Assembly (NCBI GenBank): GCA_964450185.1
Contig: CAYVCL010000013.1
Coordinates: 1 to 44,117, forward strand
Reading direction: 5' to 3'
Source of the DNA: RUG11237 sp964450185
GTDB lineage: Bacteria > Bacillota > Clostridia > Lachnospirales > Lachnospiraceae
Length of the DNA: 44,117 bases
Below, one piece after another: positions 33,086 through 42,040 of the stretch. The translations under genes and the position numbers were made by a program. The notes under the pieces were generated by a model that made no database searches, was not told where the DNA came from, and saw only the letters and a program-made list of their open reading frames with translations. Numbering within the stretch: position 1 is the stretch's first letter; every line of letters starts with the position of its first letter.

Positions 33086-34224
33086 AACCCTCCCCTTTCA
33101 CTGCTTTTATCTTCTTCATACCTATATAAAGAATTGAACTTTATTTCACCCTTTTCATAATCCAGAACCTCGGTTATCTCTAAAACTTTCCTGCTTTTAT
33201 CCCTCATTCTTCCCAGATGTACAAAGATATCAATCGCAGAAGCAATCTGCTTTTCAATGGCTGCCATAGGAATATCCATTCCCATCAACACCATGGTTTC
33301 TAATCTGCTAATCATATCTCTGGCACTATTTCCGTGACCTGTACTAAGGCTTCCGTCATGTCCTGTATTCATAGCACTAAGCAAATCAATACATTCTGCC
33401 CCTCTGACTTCACCTATCACAATTCTGTCCGGCCGTTGCCGCAAAGACGCCTTAATCAAATCCCTTATGGTAATTGGAACACATCCGTCCACATTTGCAT
33501 TTCTTGTTTCCAACTGCACCAAATTAGGAATACCCTGCACCTTAAGTTCCGCGCTGTCTTCTATTGTAATAATTCTTTCATCTGTGGGAATATATGATGT
33601 TAAAGCATTTAAGAATGTGGTTTTTCCGGAACCGGTTCCACCGCTGATAAAAATATTGTATTTTGCCTTTACCAACCCGCCAAGAAATTCCGCCATTTCT
33701 CTTGTCAGAGAATTCCACTCTATAAGCTTGTCCATGGTAATTGCTGTATCTGCAAATCTTCGAATGGTTAGAATCGGACCATTCAATGCCACCGGAGGCA
33801 ATATTACATTTACTCTGGCACCATTTTCCAATCTGGCATCCACAATAGGAGAAGATTCATTTACCACACGATTACATTCCGCAACAATCTGTTGAATCAC
33901 ATCTGAAAGCTTCTCCTTGGAAGCAAAATTCTGATCCCATTGTTGAATTTTTCCGTTTCGCTCAATAAAAATATGCTCCACACCATTTACCATAATTTCC
34001 GTAATAGAATCATCCTCAATCAATTCCTGTAATATCCCCAGCTTCCTGATATCAAAAAATAACTCTCTGGACAATCGATGTCTTTCTTCAATAGATATAT
34101 AATTCTCTTTGCTGCATTGAATAATCTGAGCATCGATTAATTTCTGAATTTCTGCATCTTCCACTTCTCTGGATAAATCCATTTCTTCCATTATCATGTT
34201 CTTGATTCTGTTTTGATGTTCCAA
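33016..34224 (-). CDS. tadA: TadA/CpaF pilus assembly ATPase, 402 aa
   Basis: This is the secretion ATPase that powers pilin assembly. Motifs include Walker A GGTGSGKTTFLNAL near residue 195, the Asp box RIITIEDSAEL, Walker B RIVIGEVRG and the His box SLSTGHGNSARDMISRLE. The N-terminal domain shows the CpaF signature EIMVNG. The TTG start has AAAGGAGG 7 nt upstream and overlaps the previous gene by 31 bp. Length is in the normal range. Confidence 0.96.
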   Translation of the reverse strand: MEHQNRIKNMIMEEMDLSREVEDAEIQKLIDAQIIQCSKENYISIEERHRLSRELFFDIRKLGILQELIEDDSITEIMVNGVEHIFIERNGKIQQWDQNFASKEKLSDVIQQIVAECNRVVNESSPIVDARLENGARVNVILPPVALNGPILTIRRFADTAITMDKLIEWNSLTREMAEFLGGLVKAKYNIFISGGTGSGKTTFLNALTSYIPTDERIITIEDSAELKVQGIPNLVQLETRNANVDGCVPITIRDLIKASLRQRPDRIVIGEVRGAECIDLLSAMNTGHDGSLSTGHGNSARDMISRLETMVLMGMDIPMAAIEKQIASAIDIFVHLGRMRDKSRKVLEITEVLDYEKGEIKFNSLYRYEEDKSSERGGLCGTWRKTGELKNIEKLKTAGLL

Positions 34225-35210
34225 TTCCCCTCCTCCTTTAGCAGCTCTGCCACATAAGCACCAAAGCTTCCATAATATAATTCTTCTACCGTTTCACATT
34301 CCATCTGTTCTGTAAATCTTAATTTACACTGTTTGATTTTCTGCTCCAATTCTGCATAAGCAGAACCTCTTAAAAAACGAAAAAACTGTTCCAATTTCGC
34401 CTGAGAAACTCCATCCTTTAATACCGGCATATACAGTTGCTCCAAATCTTTCAGCACCGGAAGCATACTTTTTATCTGTCTTCCAAAATCCACTAAAATC
34501 ACATCATAAGCATCACTTTTCGCAATCTCCTGCAACAGCTTACTTACTTCCTGTCCAAGCTCCTGAATATCCGGTGCCATTTTTACCGGTGGAAGAATTT
34601 TCAGCCTATTTACTTCCAATAACATTCCATTGATATACATTCCAAGATGTTCTCTTTCCTGTTTGATATAATAAATCAAATCCGATATATCCATTCCATC
34701 ATAAACTCCAATAATCCGTTCAAATCCCGGCCATTCTTCCAGATTCACATAAATCACTTTATAATTTTGTGCCAACAACTGTCCCATCACCAGAGCCATA
34801 GAGGTTTTTCCACATCTTCCTATCGGTGAATACACTCCTATTATCTTAGTGTTTTCGAAAAATCCTGTTCCGGATATTCCGGTACAAAAACGACAGATTC
34901 TCAAAAATTCTTTCATAATACGTTCCGCCGGCTGATATTTATAAATCTCATCTCCTTCCAGCAAAATACCTTGTTCTCCCTGATTAAAACGTACTATCTG
35001 TTCTACCTGCATTTCTCTTTTTTCAGAAGCCTCAAGACTACTGCTGCCAAGATACACATCGATTTTTTTCCTTTTCTCTCTGGCAAAATCCATCAGAGCC
35101 TCCTTCGTATGAAAGGCATAAATATCAAAAGACTTTCCCAACTTGTCCTGAAAATAGGTTGCAATTCCATACAGAAAATCTTCCTCTCTGTCCAAAATAG
35201 CAAGTACCAA
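34194..35210 (-). CDS. TadZ/CpaE-like ParA-family localisation ATPase, 338 aa
   Basis: An N-terminal receiver-like domain (about 1-120, MVLAILDREEDFLYGIATYFQD) lacks a clear phospho-acceptor Asp. A MinD/ParA-like ATPase follows, with deviant Walker A SPIGRCGKTSMA and DVILVDFG as Walker B. TadZ proteins place the Tad machine at the pole or a membrane site. The gene directly follows the first prepilin peptidase and overlaps tadA, so the operon context is clear. Confidence 0.88.
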   Translation of the reverse strand: MVLAILDREEDFLYGIATYFQDKLGKSFDIYAFHTKEALMDFAREKRKKIDVYLGSSSLEASEKREMQVEQIVRFNQGEQGILLEGDEIYKYQPAERIMKEFLRICRFCTGISGTGFFENTKIIGVYSPIGRCGKTSMALVMGQLLAQNYKVIYVNLEEWPGFERIIGVYDGMDISDLIYYIKQEREHLGMYINGMLLEVNRLKILPPVKMAPDIQELGQEVSKLLQEIAKSDAYDVILVDFGRQIKSMLPVLKDLEQLYMPVLKDGVSQAKLEQFFRFLRGSAYAELEQKIKQCKLRFTEQMECETVEELYYGSFGAYVAELLKEEGNWNIKTESRT

Positions 35211-35726
35211 TTAATACATCCCTCCTAAATGCAATACATAACTTAATCCTATGGGTAAGGCAAAGGCAATCGTATCTTCATATCCCTGCTCCGGTGTAAA
35301 ATACTTTCTTACACCTTTCTGAACAGCCACACTTACAACATACTCTTTCAAATACTGAAATCTCCTAACCAGACTACCGTTTCTTAGCATATGTATCAAA
35401 GACCATATACCGCCCAGTATACAAGCAGAAAATATCAGATACAGTGTCTGTCCCCAATTAAGCATTGCGGAAAACATACACAGAAATTTAATATCTCCTG
35501 CCCCTATCATTCCCAGCATATACACCGGAAACAACAATCCAAAGGGTATCAGCATACTCACAAACGCCCTGCCACACCCTTCTGTTCCGTTGTCCAGAAA
35601 ACGCATTATAAACGCAGCCACAATTCCGGCAATAACTAACCCATTGGGGATTCTATGTTCCTTTATGTCATATCCGACAATCGCCAACCCAACACTACAA
35701 AATAAGATAAAAACTCCTCTCTCCAA
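35211..35726 (-). CDS. Prepilin peptidase (A24), first copy, 171 aa
   Basis: Catalytic aspartates are D21 in GYDIKEHRIPNG and the Asp of GAGDIKFLC. Several membrane helices and the TadV/CpaA-like size fit. The start is TTG with only a weak ribosome site (AAGAAGTGA), so the true start is a little uncertain. It is the first gene of the Tad operon, behind the promoter at 35818-35846. The sequence differs clearly from the second copy at 27920-28351. Confidence 0.9.
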   Translation of the reverse strand: MERGVFILFCSVGLAIVGYDIKEHRIPNGLVIAGIVAAFIMRFLDNGTEGCGRAFVSMLIPFGLLFPVYMLGMIGAGDIKFLCMFSAMLNWGQTLYLIFSACILGGIWSLIHMLRNGSLVRRFQYLKEYVVSVAVQKGVRKYFTPEQGYEDTIAFALPIGLSYVLHLGGMY

Positions 35727-35767
35727 CGCATCACTTCTTTCTTTTCATTTTCCTATCCGGTAATTTT

Positions 35768-35780
35768 GTTTGATTCAAAC
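35768..35780. promoter_or_regulatory. Palindromic operator candidate of Tad operon
   Basis: GTTTGATTCAAAC is a perfect 6+1+6 palindrome about 32 bp downstream of the predicted transcription start and 42 bp upstream of the first Tad gene. It could bind a repressor dimer. Confidence 0.4.
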
Positions 35781-35817
35781 AGATTCTATAGATTTAAATA
35801 TTTTGGAATGTAAATAA

Positions 35818-35846
35818 AGTATATTACAGGATTTTTCATTTGTCCA
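35818..35846 (-). promoter_or_regulatory. Promoter of the Tad pilus operon
   Basis: On the minus strand TGGACA (35841-35846) and TATACT (35818-35823) are separated by 17 bp; each matches the sigma-A consensus at 5 of 6 positions. The leader to the first gene is about 85 nt. Confidence 0.65.
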
Positions 35847-35949
35847 CCGTATTTTAGCTTTTCCATTTTTTCCACAAAACCACTTTCTGGTTTCGTTACA
35901 TTTTCCTATGGAAATTTTTTATCTGTGTGCAATACCACCAAAATTGGAG

Positions 35950-36222
35950 CTATAAGATTTTATAAAATCCTATGCCATATAACAAAAGAAATCCCGGAAG
36001 TCCCAAGGTCCCCAAGGTAAGCAATGTAAACACATTAATACCTATACCAAATTCTATTCCCAGCGTCACTAAAATACTGTTTACAAAACAAATACCAATG
36101 GTTCCCATCATCATGCGAAGAACCATATTAATCAAAAATTCTATTTTACTTTTAAACAGCACAATCACCAAAACCACGCCAAAAATAAATAGTAAAAATA
36201 GCATACCTGTTTCTCTCTGCAT
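35950..36222 (-). CDS. BofA-like pro-sigma-K processing inhibitor homologue, 90 aa
   Basis: This small membrane protein has a first helix (about 6-24), a central amphipathic stretch and a C-terminal glycine-rich hydrophobic part (INVFTLLTLGTLGLPGFLLLYGI) typical of BofA. In Bacillus BofA restrains SpoIVFB during sporulation. The start at 36222 is used because GGAGG lies 5 nt upstream; an in-frame ATG at 36234 directly precedes that site. It lies back to back with the YaaL-type gene, echoing the recR-yaaL-bofA neighbourhood of other Firmicutes. Confidence 0.85.
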   Translation of the reverse strand: MQRETGMLFLLFIFGVVLVIVLFKSKIEFLINMVLRMMMGTIGICFVNSILVTLGIEFGIGINVFTLLTLGTLGLPGFLLLYGIGFYKIL

Positions 36223-36318
36223 TGAAACCTCCATAAATTCTGAAATCGTATTTTAATTGTATAAAATTGGATATACTTGCTTATACTTTAATATATGTCT
36301 TAGAAAGTGGTGATATGA

Positions 36319-36540
36319 ATGTTTGGAAAAAACAAAGAAAAAAATAAGCAGAACAAGCAGTATATGGAAATTGTACGGGATATCGCCCTGACCAAATCTG
36401 CTTTAGATACTGCCTACTCTAATTTTGAAAATGTAATTAATCCTGACTTAATCGACTGCTATATTTACGAAGTAAACTCTGTACAAAAAAGGTACAAATT
36501 CCTCTTGGAACTGGTGAGGCAAATGGAAAAAGAAGAATAA
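36319..36540 (+). CDS. YaaL-type DUF2508 protein, 73 aa
   Basis: A small soluble helical protein: basic Lys/Asn-rich start, then EIVRDIALTKSALDTAYSNFENVINPDLIDCYIYEVNSVQKRYKFLLE, the DUF2508 core. The role is unknown in any organism I can name. Start at 36319 was chosen over an out-of-frame ATG at 36315. It is divergent from the bofA-like gene. Confidence 0.85.
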   Translation: MFGKNKEKNKQNKQYMEIVRDIALTKSALDTAYSNFENVINPDLIDCYIYEVNSVQKRYKFLLELVRQMEKEE

Positions 36541-36542
36541 AA

Positions 36543-36589
36543 TCCCCCACTCCCACTTCATGCCAAAAGGCATAAATGGGGGTGGGGGA
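36543..36589 (-). terminator. Terminator of the flagellin-fliS unit
   Basis: A long GC-rich hairpin is formed by CCCCCAC/GTGGGGG, CCCA/TGGG and ATGCC/GGCAT. On the minus strand it is followed by ATTTTATT; on the plus strand no T-run follows, though it may also stop the DUF2508 transcript. Confidence 0.75.
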
Positions 36590-36608
36590 CTTGCTTACTT
36601 CGAATTAA

Positions 36609-37085
36609 TTATACAAAAAATCCTCTGGATGCGCCTTCATCTGAAAGATTCTCATTTAAACTGTTCTTTCCATAGGTAAGCCCGGCATAAATTTCCTGAG
36701 CATTTCCCATAAGTGCCGGCGAATCATCCTGCTTCGCTACCTGTTCAAAGCTTTCCCGCAGACCTTTTATTACATTTTCTGCAGAAACAATCAACGCTTC
36801 CTCCGGTTTTACCATAACTTTTGCCAAAGTTCTGTTTACATATAAATATAATCTTGCCAGTTCAGAAGCTATTTCATACTGCTTATCCAATGCGGAAATC
36901 AATTCCTTTACACAATCCTGTGCTTTTTTCAATTCCTCGCGAAATTGTTCCTGATTTCCTTCCTTTAAAAAGGCTTTTGCTTCGTCTATGTAAACCAGTG
37001 TCATATCGTATAATATTACAACCAGCTCACTTCTGTTGGCATTTGTAATTCTTACCGTAAATTCCTGTTTCTTTTCTTTATCCAT
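36609..37085 (-). CDS. fliS: Flagellar export chaperone FliS
   Basis: A helical bundle protein that binds flagellin C-termini in the cytoplasm before export. It shows ELVVILYDMTLVYIDEAKAFL, then ELARLYLYVNRTLAKVMVKPEEAL and the central helices, as expected. At 158 aa it is somewhat longer than usual, with an extra tail rich in Asn, Ser and Glu. ATG 37085 is chosen; the ribosome site is weak. It follows flagellin by 18 bp, its client. Confidence 0.87.
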   Translation of the reverse strand: MDKEKKQEFTVRITNANRSELVVILYDMTLVYIDEAKAFLKEGNQEQFREELKKAQDCVKELISALDKQYEIASELARLYLYVNRTLAKVMVKPEEALIVSAENVIKGLRESFEQVAKQDDSPALMGNAQEIYAGLTYGKNSLNENLSDEGASRGFFV

Positions 37086-37103
37086 AATGTTTCTCACTTA
37101 CCA

Positions 37104-38549
37104 TTACTGCAACAACTGTAAAACGGTCTGAGGAAGGTCATTCGCCTGTGCCAAAACAGATACACCTGCCTGCTGTAATACGTTGTACTGTGTATAAGTT
37201 GTCATTTCTTCTGCCATATCCGTATCCATAATACGGCTGTAAGCAGAGGTAAGGCTTTCATCTGCCACATCCAGACTGGAAATAGTATGATCCAGACGGT
37301 TCTGGTAAGCACCTAATTTCGCTCTGACAGAGGATACAAAGGAAAGTGCATCATCAACCTGAGTAATCGCTCTGGAAGCAGATTCAAAGGTAAGATAATT
37401 TAAATTTTCAATTCCCATATTTTCTAAAGATATATCCGGAATACGTACATCCATAGTCTGGTTTTCATTGGCACCAATCTGTAATGACATATATCCGAAA
37501 TCTTTTACATCAATCGTTGTTGTCTGTCCAACCAAAGTTGCAGTTGTACTTCCTACAATATCCTGATATTTTTCGTTTTCTACTTTAATAGTCATTTCAA
37601 AACCGCCACGGTCTGTTACTTTAACAAATTCACCGTCTGAACTGCAGGATGCTGTATTATCAAACTGAGAAGTGGATGTTGATGTATTTATATTCACAAT
37701 CAATTTAACAGATGCATCTGTTCCCATTGTTTTTGTAGTTGAAGCTAATCCCAATGCGTTTGCAATGGTGCTAGGAGTTACCGTAATATCCACATCCCAT
37801 TTAGAACCATACGCTTCTGATGTAAATGTGAAAGAACTTCCGAAACCACTGACTTCAACACCTGCATTTTCTGCTGCTTCTCTAATCTTTCCATATACTT
37901 CATCAACGGATTCTGATGTAGAAATTTCTACACTTACACCATTGATTTGAATTTTTCCACTTTCCGCTATGTCGGATGCAACTCCAAAAGCTGCTGTGTT
38001 GATTGCTCCTCCGGTAACTGTTGTCTTTGTTGCTATACCGGTAACTGTAAACTGATATTCTCCCGGTGCAACAGAATCTGAAATCAATTTTGCACTGACA
38101 CCATCGGTATCGCTGTAAGCTCTTGTATCAAAAGTTCCATCCAATAAAGATTTTTTATTAAATTCTGTATCCTTTGAAATTCTTTCGATTTCTTCCTGTA
38201 ATTTTTCAGCTTCAATCTGGATAGACTCTCTGTCATCTAAAGTATATGTATCGTTAGCTGCCTGTACTGCCAACTCTCTTAATCTCTGAAGCATAGACTG
38301 TACTTCGTTTAACGCACCTTCTGCTGTTTCAATCGCAGATACCCCATCCAATGCGTTATCAGAAGCTTTTTCCAGACCTCTTAACTGTGTACTCATTTTA
38401 TGAGCAATAGCAAAGCCTGCCGGATTGTCTTTTGCAGAATTAATTTTATAACCAGATGACAATCTTCCTACAGAAGCAGCAAGACCTTTCTCTGTTGTTT
38501 TTAAACGATGATTTGCAAGCACCGCTGCAATATTATGATTTACTTTCAT
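37104..38549 (-). CDS. Flagellin, 481 aa
   Basis: This is the filament subunit. The conserved N-terminal D0/D1 (NHNIAAVLANHRLKTTEKGL, RLSSGYKINSAKDNPAGFAIA, MLQRLRELAVQAANDTYT) and C-terminal D1/D0 (LDHTISSLDVADESLTSAYSRIMDTDMAEEMT, ending QTVLQLLQ) are complete. The central variable region (about 150-390) is Ser/Thr-rich. The ELAVQAANDT segment resembles the D1 patch recognised by TLR5 in other flagellins. It is followed by fliS. Confidence 0.96.
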   Translation of the reverse strand: MKVNHNIAAVLANHRLKTTEKGLAASVGRLSSGYKINSAKDNPAGFAIAHKMSTQLRGLEKASDNALDGVSAIETAEGALNEVQSMLQRLRELAVQAANDTYTLDDRESIQIEAEKLQEEIERISKDTEFNKKSLLDGTFDTRAYSDTDGVSAKLISDSVAPGEYQFTVTGIATKTTVTGGAINTAAFGVASDIAESGKIQINGVSVEISTSESVDEVYGKIREAAENAGVEVSGFGSSFTFTSEAYGSKWDVDITVTPSTIANALGLASTTKTMGTDASVKLIVNINTSTSTSQFDNTASCSSDGEFVKVTDRGGFEMTIKVENEKYQDIVGSTTATLVGQTTTIDVKDFGYMSLQIGANENQTMDVRIPDISLENMGIENLNYLTFESASRAITQVDDALSFVSSVRAKLGAYQNRLDHTISSLDVADESLTSAYSRIMDTDMAEEMTTYTQYNVLQQAGVSVLAQANDLPQTVLQLLQ

Positions 38550-38594
38550 ACAATTCCTCCTAATTATTATATACGTTACCTATCACTAGTAAAA

Positions 38595-38602
38595 ATATCG
38601 GT
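38595..38602 (-). promoter_or_regulatory. Sigma-28-like -10 box of flagellin
   Basis: ACCGATAT on the minus strand resembles the flagellar sigma factor -10 (GCCGATAT), 46 bp before the start. The expected TAAA -35 at 15 bp is not clear. Confidence 0.35.
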
Positions 38603-38649
38603 TACAACTTACTTTTTCATAAGAATTAATTTTATGAAACTTCTGTGTT

Positions 38650-41600
38650 CTATGCCTGTTCCTTAACTAATCCGATAAATGTTTTTGCACATTGATAAAG
38701 AGCTACCGTATTTACTTTAGACTGCTTATCCGACTTCTGCGTTTCAGCAAACTGATTTAAATCTACATTTTCACTCTTAGCATAATTAAGCTTAGTTACA
38801 CGGTAAGCATCGCCTGCCATACCAATTTTTATATTTTTGTCCAGAGAGCGTAAGAATGTGTATCCTTCTTCGGTATCTGACACCATAAGTCCTGTAATTC
38901 GGTCTGTTTTTAACTGGAAGGAAGCTGCTATTTTACCATATTTTTCACATTTCATGGTGATGGCAACCGTTCCATTCTGACTGCTTCCTTTTACAATTTT
39001 CAAATTAATAGAAGTAATTTCGTCATTAATTTCGATTGGAATTTCGTAATTTTTTTCTCTGCTCAAAGAAGCGGTCAACTTAATTTCCTGATGAAGCATT
39101 TTCAAGGAACGTACATCTACATAGTTCAAACCTTCCTCTTCCATGGAAGTTTCCACCAGTTCAGCTTCTGCATTTACCAATTCTTCATATGCTGCCTGCG
39201 CCGCTTCCTCAGAAATCAGGCGGTCTGTTACACGTTCTGCCGCTGCCATAATTTCTTTGTCTTTATTTTTCTTTGGAGCTTTTGCAGCTTCTGTCATAAG
39301 GCGTTTGATTAATCTTCCGCGCTCGTTCATCAGTCCGTCTGCCGCCACCAGATTATTCACGGTCACCGGCTGTTCGTAATCAAGAAGCATTTTGATTACC
39401 TGACCTTCCACCATGCGGGCTTCTTTTAACTGATTCATTTTTTCCTGATAAAACGCTTCCTGAATCTGCTCATTTATTGGAAGATTTTTCATCTGTTCAT
39501 TAAAGTTTTCCAAAGAAATATTATAATTGTTTACATTCTGCACTCGTGCCAGTTTTTCCGGTTCCATGTTCTGCAGCACTTCTTTTACTAAATTGGTATA
39601 ATACTGCTGCTGTTTCTGCTGTTCACTGTAATGTTCCTGTGAGCTATCCTGAGAAAATCCGGATGCAATCTGGGTTTCCATCGGAACCACATTGGATTCG
39701 CCCCTAGAAATTCCGCCAAAATTGTCATCTACCGTAACTTTAATACCACCGGATTTGGCTGTACTTGCGCTTTTCACACTGCTGATTAAATTACGAAGGG
39801 TTATTTCAGAACCCTGATTTAACAACGCACCTACCACAGCACCTTCTGATTTTTCTATCTGATGGAACAAACGATAAATTCCAATGTAAGCCTCTCGCTG
39901 TTCTGCTGTAATTTGCTGATTCTTTTCCAGCTTCCACAAAAATTCACTATACTTTTCTTCCGAAGATGAGCCCATCTGAGCTTTAATTTCCTCTACATCT
40001 GCGTTTAAAGTATAAATGTCGGTATCCAGCGGATTTTTGCCACGTTTAATTAACTCTAAAGTTACATCTCCGGTCATATTCTGCATTAAACGGTTTACAC
40101 AGGTATCTGCCTGTTTTACCTGTGCTATGTTATCCTTAGAAATTGCCATTCTGTTAAATGCCAGAATTTTTACTGCACGCTCATTTCCTTCTGTGGTTTC
40201 CAGAGATAAATCTCTTAAAATAGCATCCACATTCTGAAATGCCTTATGTATGGAATCTCCCATATCACTTCTAGGCTGGGTCATCATGGTTTCATAGCTG
40301 TTTTGAGCACTTTCAAAAGATACCTTTACAAAAAGACCATGCATGTAAATTTCATTTACCGTAGGGTTTGTGCCTTCTCCTGTAAATCTTCCCAATGCCA
40401 CCATTGGCATTTTTGCCAGTTCACTGATTTTCTTTTCTGTTTCCAGATATAAGTTTCCGACTTCTTCTGTATAAGTCATTCCCTTGGCTTCAAATAATGC
40501 CTTTGCATACTGCTGTTCTTCTGCTTTTAATTCTTCTACCAGCTTGGAAAGCTCTGTAGTTTCCACTTCGATTCCCTGCTTTAACATACGGAAAGAAGCT
40601 TCCACGCTCATCTTAAGCCTTAATTCTTCCAACTGTCTTCTGGCAGAAATTAATTCATAAGATTCTTCGTCTACAGATTCCACATTGGTGTATATAAATG
40701 TAGAGTTTGCATTATCATCAATTACTTTCTGCTCTTTTGCCAGATTTTCTATGGTTAATTCTTTTCCGGCAAGCACTACATTTTTCAATGCATCATCAGA
40801 AATATTGTCCAATTTTTCCTGAATTTCCACTGCCTGCTGTAAATGATTTTCACCACCGGTCAACAATACCTGCTGCGGTCTTTTTCCTTCTTTCATGCCG
40901 TCTATAATGTTTTGTAACAGTTCCTCTTCTTTAGGTGGCAATGTAATTTCCTGAAATTCCATATAGCTACTGATGGTCTGCTCTGTCAGTGGAATTCCGT
41001 TTTCCACCATCCATTTTGCCCCTGCCATGGTTTCTTCTGTCACCGGCAATCCTGACTGAGTGATGATTTTCTCCATCTGACCCTCGATTGCCTTCCAGTT
41101 AAAATCCTGTGATTTCTTTGCGTAATATCCAGACACGCCTTCTGTATAGTATGCCTGTTCTTTCTGAGTTCCACCGGCATAACTGCTGTACTCTGCCCGG
41201 TAAAAATTAACTACCGTAGGCTCCATGTTATTTTCTAACATATATTTTACTGCGCTTCCTGACAATTCTTCTATTTCTGATGCCAGCTCCATGGTTTCCG
41301 CAATATCATTTATATTTTCTTCTGTAGCAGGAAGATTATTTTTCTCTAATTCTTTTGCAATATGAACTGCCTGCCCCTTGCTTCCTGTGACACTTTCTAC
41401 TTCTGCCATGGAAACATCGCTGGTGTAAGCAGTGTTGATTCCTGCCTGAGCTAACTTCACTTTAATTTTGTCTACTACAGTAACAATATGTTCTACTTCT
41501 GAATCACTCAAAGAGTAACCATTTTTCATCAATTCATTAAAATCCCCGCGACTCAAGGTATTAGACATAATCGCCATATAATCCCTTTGGGTATCCACGT

Positions 41601-41802
41601 CGGATTTTTCCAGTTCCTCAAAGGATTCCAGAATGCTTTTTTTGTCTACACTGGTATCTTCCACACCGGAAAATAAGTTTGTATCCTTCTTGAAAGACAC
41701 GGTTGTAGCTTTTTCCTGAGCTTTTGCTTTCTCACTTTTGGACGCTTTGTAATCAGCAAAAGACGCTTTTTTTACTATATCCAGAATATTATCTAATTTC
41801 AT
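38650..41802 (-). CDS. Very large DUF6240-like protein next to flagellin, 1050 aa
   Basis: There is no signal peptide. The whole length is helical, rich in Glu, Lys and Gln, with repeated phrases such as 'ENNLPATEENINDIAETMELASEI' and 'QSGLPVTEETMAGAKWMVENGIPLTEQTI', i.e. 'G.P.T.E.I..' units. The C-terminal 150 residues ('IPIEINDEITSINLKIVKGS...KYGKIAASFQLKTDRITGLMV') resemble the FliK hook-length control C-terminus. I recognise it as DUF6240-like, a family known beside Lachnospiraceae flagellar genes. A role in hook or filament length control or export is inferred. Start 41802 has AGGAG upstream. Confidence 0.75.
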   Translation of the reverse strand: MKLDNILDIVKKASFADYKASKSEKAKAQEKATTVSFKKDTNLFSGVEDTSVDKKSILESFEELEKSDVDTQRDYMAIMSNTLSRGDFNELMKNGYSLSDSEVEHIVTVVDKIKVKLAQAGINTAYTSDVSMAEVESVTGSKGQAVHIAKELEKNNLPATEENINDIAETMELASEIEELSGSAVKYMLENNMEPTVVNFYRAEYSSYAGGTQKEQAYYTEGVSGYYAKKSQDFNWKAIEGQMEKIITQSGLPVTEETMAGAKWMVENGIPLTEQTISSYMEFQEITLPPKEEELLQNIIDGMKEGKRPQQVLLTGGENHLQQAVEIQEKLDNISDDALKNVVLAGKELTIENLAKEQKVIDDNANSTFIYTNVESVDEESYELISARRQLEELRLKMSVEASFRMLKQGIEVETTELSKLVEELKAEEQQYAKALFEAKGMTYTEEVGNLYLETEKKISELAKMPMVALGRFTGEGTNPTVNEIYMHGLFVKVSFESAQNSYETMMTQPRSDMGDSIHKAFQNVDAILRDLSLETTEGNERAVKILAFNRMAISKDNIAQVKQADTCVNRLMQNMTGDVTLELIKRGKNPLDTDIYTLNADVEEIKAQMGSSSEEKYSEFLWKLEKNQQITAEQREAYIGIYRLFHQIEKSEGAVVGALLNQGSEITLRNLISSVKSASTAKSGGIKVTVDDNFGGISRGESNVVPMETQIASGFSQDSSQEHYSEQQKQQQYYTNLVKEVLQNMEPEKLARVQNVNNYNISLENFNEQMKNLPINEQIQEAFYQEKMNQLKEARMVEGQVIKMLLDYEQPVTVNNLVAADGLMNERGRLIKRLMTEAAKAPKKNKDKEIMAAAERVTDRLISEEAAQAAYEELVNAEAELVETSMEEEGLNYVDVRSLKMLHQEIKLTASLSREKNYEIPIEINDEITSINLKIVKGSSQNGTVAITMKCEKYGKIAASFQLKTDRITGLMVSDTEEGYTFLRSLDKNIKIGMAGDAYRVTKLNYAKSENVDLNQFAETQKSDKQSKVNTVALYQCAKTFIGLVKEQA

Positions 41803-41968
41803 ATTTCTCCTACCCTTCCTCACGGTTCCATGCTGTTTTTTATTTCGACCACATGAGCGTTTTTCTTAACCGCCGAATATCCTTTGTGCATTTTAACCAA
41901 ATTATTTTAGAAAATGTGTGCAGATAATAAAAAATTCACATGTTCGACATATTTTCGAAAAAATTCTA

Positions 41969-41998
41969 TTGTAAATTTTAACCAAAAGGTGTTACAAT
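41969..41998 (+). promoter_or_regulatory. Promoter of 188-aa gene
   Basis: TTGTAA (41969-41974) and TACAAT (41993-41998) with an 18-bp spacer lie 42 bp upstream of the start; GAGGAG serves as ribosome site. Confidence 0.6.
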
Positions 41999-42040
41999 AG
42001 GCTTAACAAATTTAATTGATAAGAGGAGATAAATGGTATT

